64,000 nt of DNA from Mercenaria mercenaria (Eukaryota > Mollusca > Bivalvia > Venerida > Veneridae): NCBI RefSeq assembly GCF_021730395.1, contig NC_069370.1:70139501-70203500 (forward strand), given 5' to 3'. The translations under genes were made by a program, and so were the position numbers. Below the pieces are notes generated by a model that worked only from the letters and a program-made list of their open reading frames with translations, was not told where the DNA came from and made no database searches. This document shows, one piece after another, positions 61,420 through 64,000 of this stretch. Each line of letters begins with the position of its first letter. Within the stretch, counting starts at the first letter, position 1.

Positions 61420-62295
61420 AAACAAAGAAAAATATCAAACAGGGAATGCCACGCACCAAAAACGCAGCCTCCCCAAAACGAAACCCCCAGCACGCAGACG
61501 CGCGCACCACACACACATACACACACACACGCACACACACCCAAAGCCAACACATAAGGACAAAACGAACAACACACACGCGCACAAAGCCAACACATAA
61601 GACGAAACGAACAAACAAAGGAACACAGTGGGGCACCGCCTTGGAACGGTCAGTGGCAAAAACACCACTGGGGAGCTTAAACCGGTTTATGGTGCACCTA
61701 ACCTCACTCTTACCCCCACCATGTTCCAAAGACATGGGACAGTGTAAATAAAAGTAATCCCCTCCAGGTGAATCTCTTACACACGTAATGGAAACAAAAA
61801 GACATGGCATGTAAAACACAAAAATGCTCGTATATAAATATATAAAAAACAAACCTTAAGACCCAAAAACGTATGTACTCAATGCCTTTTCAGAAGACAG
61901 AGCAACAAGAGAAACACCCTTAAGGGCCCGACGAAACAGGCCAGAAGACAAATATCAAAACAGTTCAGTCCTGGTAGGATTTAAAAACTGCTCATCATAG
62001 AGTCCTCCCCCTCTTCCGTCAGACGCAATCAAAGAGGGAAGCGTAGTGTCCAATTGTAAACGGGTTGAACACTAAACATGCGGTATGTCTCAAAACAGTT
62101 GGGTCGTAACCTCTTTTAATAAAACGTTTGATAATCTTTCCAAATACATTTGGAAAATTACCGTGACCCAAGATCTTACGAAGTTTGTAAACCACATCCC
62201 CATAAAAAACGGGTTTAGAAATACCTCCTCGCAGAAGTGTCTTTAAATTACTATTGAATTTTAAAACTAAATCAGAATAGATGAATTTCATTCAT
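61420..62295 (-). mobile_element. Reverse-transcriptase element fragment C
   Basis: Homologous to fragment A at 53.3-53.9 kb over the GGGGCACCGCCTT.GAACGG block and the minus-strand coding piece with DVVYKLRKILG and KIIKRFIKRGYDP (62019-62291), which follows the RT in this family. It lies between the long inverted arms described above. Confidence 0.55.
61500..61590. repeat. CA-rich simple repeat
   Basis: ACACACAC tracts interrupted by G and T, within RT fragment C. They produce long but meaningless open frames on both strands. Confidence 0.85.
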
Positions 62296-62703
62296 CATTT
62301 CGAGTTTTAGTGTAAAATTGTGATTTTTTTTAAATTCTGTTTTGTTTGTTTACGTTTCGCCTAACATGTGCACACTGCCGTGACCTCTAGACCGGATGTT
62401 CATTAGGGAAGGTCACGCAAGTTTTTTTCTGTAACGTTGACGAAAGCATAAAATATTTGGATAATCTCAGCAATATATAAGTTTGAGACAATGTGACTGG
62501 TGCACGTTGGAAGATAAATTATCGCTTGTTCAATATACTAGGTACGCATTCACCGAACTGCGCGTTTCAGTTGAGAAATAAACGATTGAAACGGGTTAGT
62601 ATATTTTCCCGTTCATGACCATGGTTCTTATAGAATACCTAGGGGTAAGGTATAACATGTACAGAGGCATTTTCTTTCTGTTCTGGTGCCAGTGGCCTAC
62701 TCA

Positions 62704-63935
62704 GTCAACATTATATTCTAAGACAAGCAAATATTCGAAACCTCCTACGACATTATTGCATTGCATACTGTTGTAAAGTAGTCATTACCGAGGAACTATT
62801 CACTTAGTGGTACGCGTCAGTTATGTTAGTATGTAAGTGGTAAGGGATTTTTTGTTTTTAATATAAAATGCCGGTAAGTTGTTTAAGCTATGTTTAAAAG
62901 GCTTTGCAACATTAGAATACAAAAATAGCAATTGTTTTGCTAACTATCGCACACTGCAAAACTTGATTTTTTAACTCTTTTCAGAATTTTCATTTTTCCA
63001 GCAATTTCTGCAAGTTACCGGTGAAATCTTAATTTATGCATTACGACGTGTATTTTGGAATATTTATCTTGTGTTTTAGTGTTACAAAACACATAAAAAG
63101 TCACGCAAATTTGATCGCTAAACCACCATAGGTGTCAATTCCATCAAACTGAAGTTTTGAATTAGAAGACAAGAACTTCCCTGGGTATCAAAATTTGAAT
63201 TAACATGACCTATAGCAAACCTGTTAATTAAGTCTGTAATGTATTTTATATCTTTAGAGCCGCGTATAACAGGTAAGGTCTAAAGTGAAAATGTCGAATT
63301 GAGAAATAACGTTAAACCTTACCTTAATATTTGCGGGGGTGGGGGGGGGGGGGGGGGGGGGGGGGGGGATGGTGGTGGGGATCTGTTTACTATATGTATT
63401 TGTTTTTCATTTCTACTGTAAAATACTGGCTAGATGTCGAAATTTGATCAAAACCTTACAAAATGAGTAAGTATGATCAATAACCACGACATTATGGGAA
63501 AGGTTGCTTTCTTTGATAAAGATTTGTTTTCGATCCAGCAAATTACAAAAACATTTTGTTTGTATGTAAAAAGTAAAAAGTAAATGCGTAAAATATGATG
63601 CAATCATTCTCACAGCTGTTTGTTTACGTGACTAAAATGCGGTCAGATGATGTGTGCTGACTTTACAAATGTTATAATGAGTTTAGCAGACAGTAAGATA
63701 AGTTTACGTACTAAATAAATAATGTAACGCTACACTTCTTTTTTCACATATCTGTAAATGTTTTGGGAATTATGTATTTTTAGAAATGTATGTTTTCAAT
63801 TGCATATCTAAATTTAAATAAAATCACAAAGAAGAAGATTAAAATTTGTTTCACCTCATTATTGTCCAGTCATTTCATAAAAGATATTTGTTCAACAATA
63901 AATTCAATGCGTTTATATGTCCAATTTGCTACTTA
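62704..63935. other. Intergenic, poly-G tract only
   Basis: No gene recognised. It contains a 28-base G run at 63341-63368. Confidence 0.4.
63341..63368. repeat. Poly-G tract (28 G)
   Basis: Uninterrupted G run preceded by GCGGGGGT, not within any recognised element. Confidence 0.9.
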
Positions 63936-64000
63936 TCCCCTATCATGCTGGACACGATGACACTGCCTTTGCGACCAGCGTAGATCATAACCAGCCTGCA
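63936..64000 (-). mobile_element. Partial copy of the MITE at 24.2 kb
   Basis: TATCATGCTGGACACGAT and CTGCCTTTGCGACCAG are the reverse complement of the 24365-24426 sequence. The copy continues past the window end. Confidence 0.7.

Larger units (their letters stand above)
60955..62703. mobile_element. Transposon with long terminal inverted repeats of about 310 bp
   Basis: The arms are about 60955-61262 and 62380-62703, imperfect inverted copies of each other (CTGGCGCCAG/CTGGTGCCAG at the outer ends; CTCTGTACATGTT, TTCGGTAAATG/ATTCACCGAA and TTATCTTCCA/TGGAAGATAA inside). The 1.1 kb between them is taken up by a fragment of the RT element and a CA-rich repeat, which probably inserted later. 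No transposase was seen. Confidence 0.65.

Noticed and set aside
61172-61852. A 226-codon minus-strand frame and overlapping threonine/histidine- or cysteine/valine-rich frames
   Set aside because: They run through a CA-rich simple repeat and the RT fragment; no domain, and composition is that of the repeat.

Overview
This is eukaryotic, AT-rich DNA from an invertebrate, most probably a bivalve mollusc. Three things point there: tRNA-derived SINEs ending in GCGACGTTAAACCCAA, tandem-cored non-autonomous elements like the 'pearl' type known from oysters, and non-LTR elements carrying a 2A peptide. The assignment to bivalves rests on recalled families, not on a search. No bacterial genes, rRNA, genuine tRNA gene or CRISPR array was found. 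Host genes are sparse and almost everything else is mobile or tandemly repeated DNA.

Layout. 1 to about 12.45 kb: very AT-rich, homopolymer-laden sequence with the weathered remains of a Polinton/Maverick (capsid, family-B polymerase and integrase traces). 12.45-17.9 kb: intergenic, with a foldback MITE and a tandem-cored element. 18.1-25.7 kb: a minus-strand gene for a 420-residue leucine-rich-repeat transmembrane protein (LRR-TM gene 1). Its last intron holds a roughly 2.8 kb minisatellite and a scrambled second copy of its terminal exon. 26.3-29.9 kb: a deleted mariner, a SINE and another tandem-cored element. 30.0-34.5 kb: LRR-TM gene 2, a tandem paralogue with the same exon structure, splice phases and length. 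35.5-37.7 kb: a SINE, a LINE ORF1 and hairpin MITEs. 38-43.5 kb: mostly featureless. 43.5-44.4 kb: an unusual element packed with ACAGCTGTAA sites. 44.5-48.3 kb: a LINE with 2A peptide, endonuclease and reverse transcriptase. 48.3-64 kb: fragments of another reverse-transcriptase family, SINE, tandem-cored element, a TTAA-flanked insertion with near-identical 475-bp terminal direct repeats, and a transposon with arms of about 310 bp.

The most striking observation is in LRR-TM gene 1. The minisatellite unit (about 47 bp, about 60 copies) is a copy of the last 28 nt of the penultimate coding exon plus the first 19 nt of the intron, so the array multiplies a 5' splice site (CAT|GTAAGAT). The paralogue has one copy of the same boundary. 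In both genes, reading through this donor gives an immediate TAA stop, which would yield a secreted receptor ectodomain without a membrane anchor.

Gene models come from hand-read splice sites. Each of the two LRR models sums to exactly 1263 coding nucleotides (420 residues plus stop), which supports them strongly.
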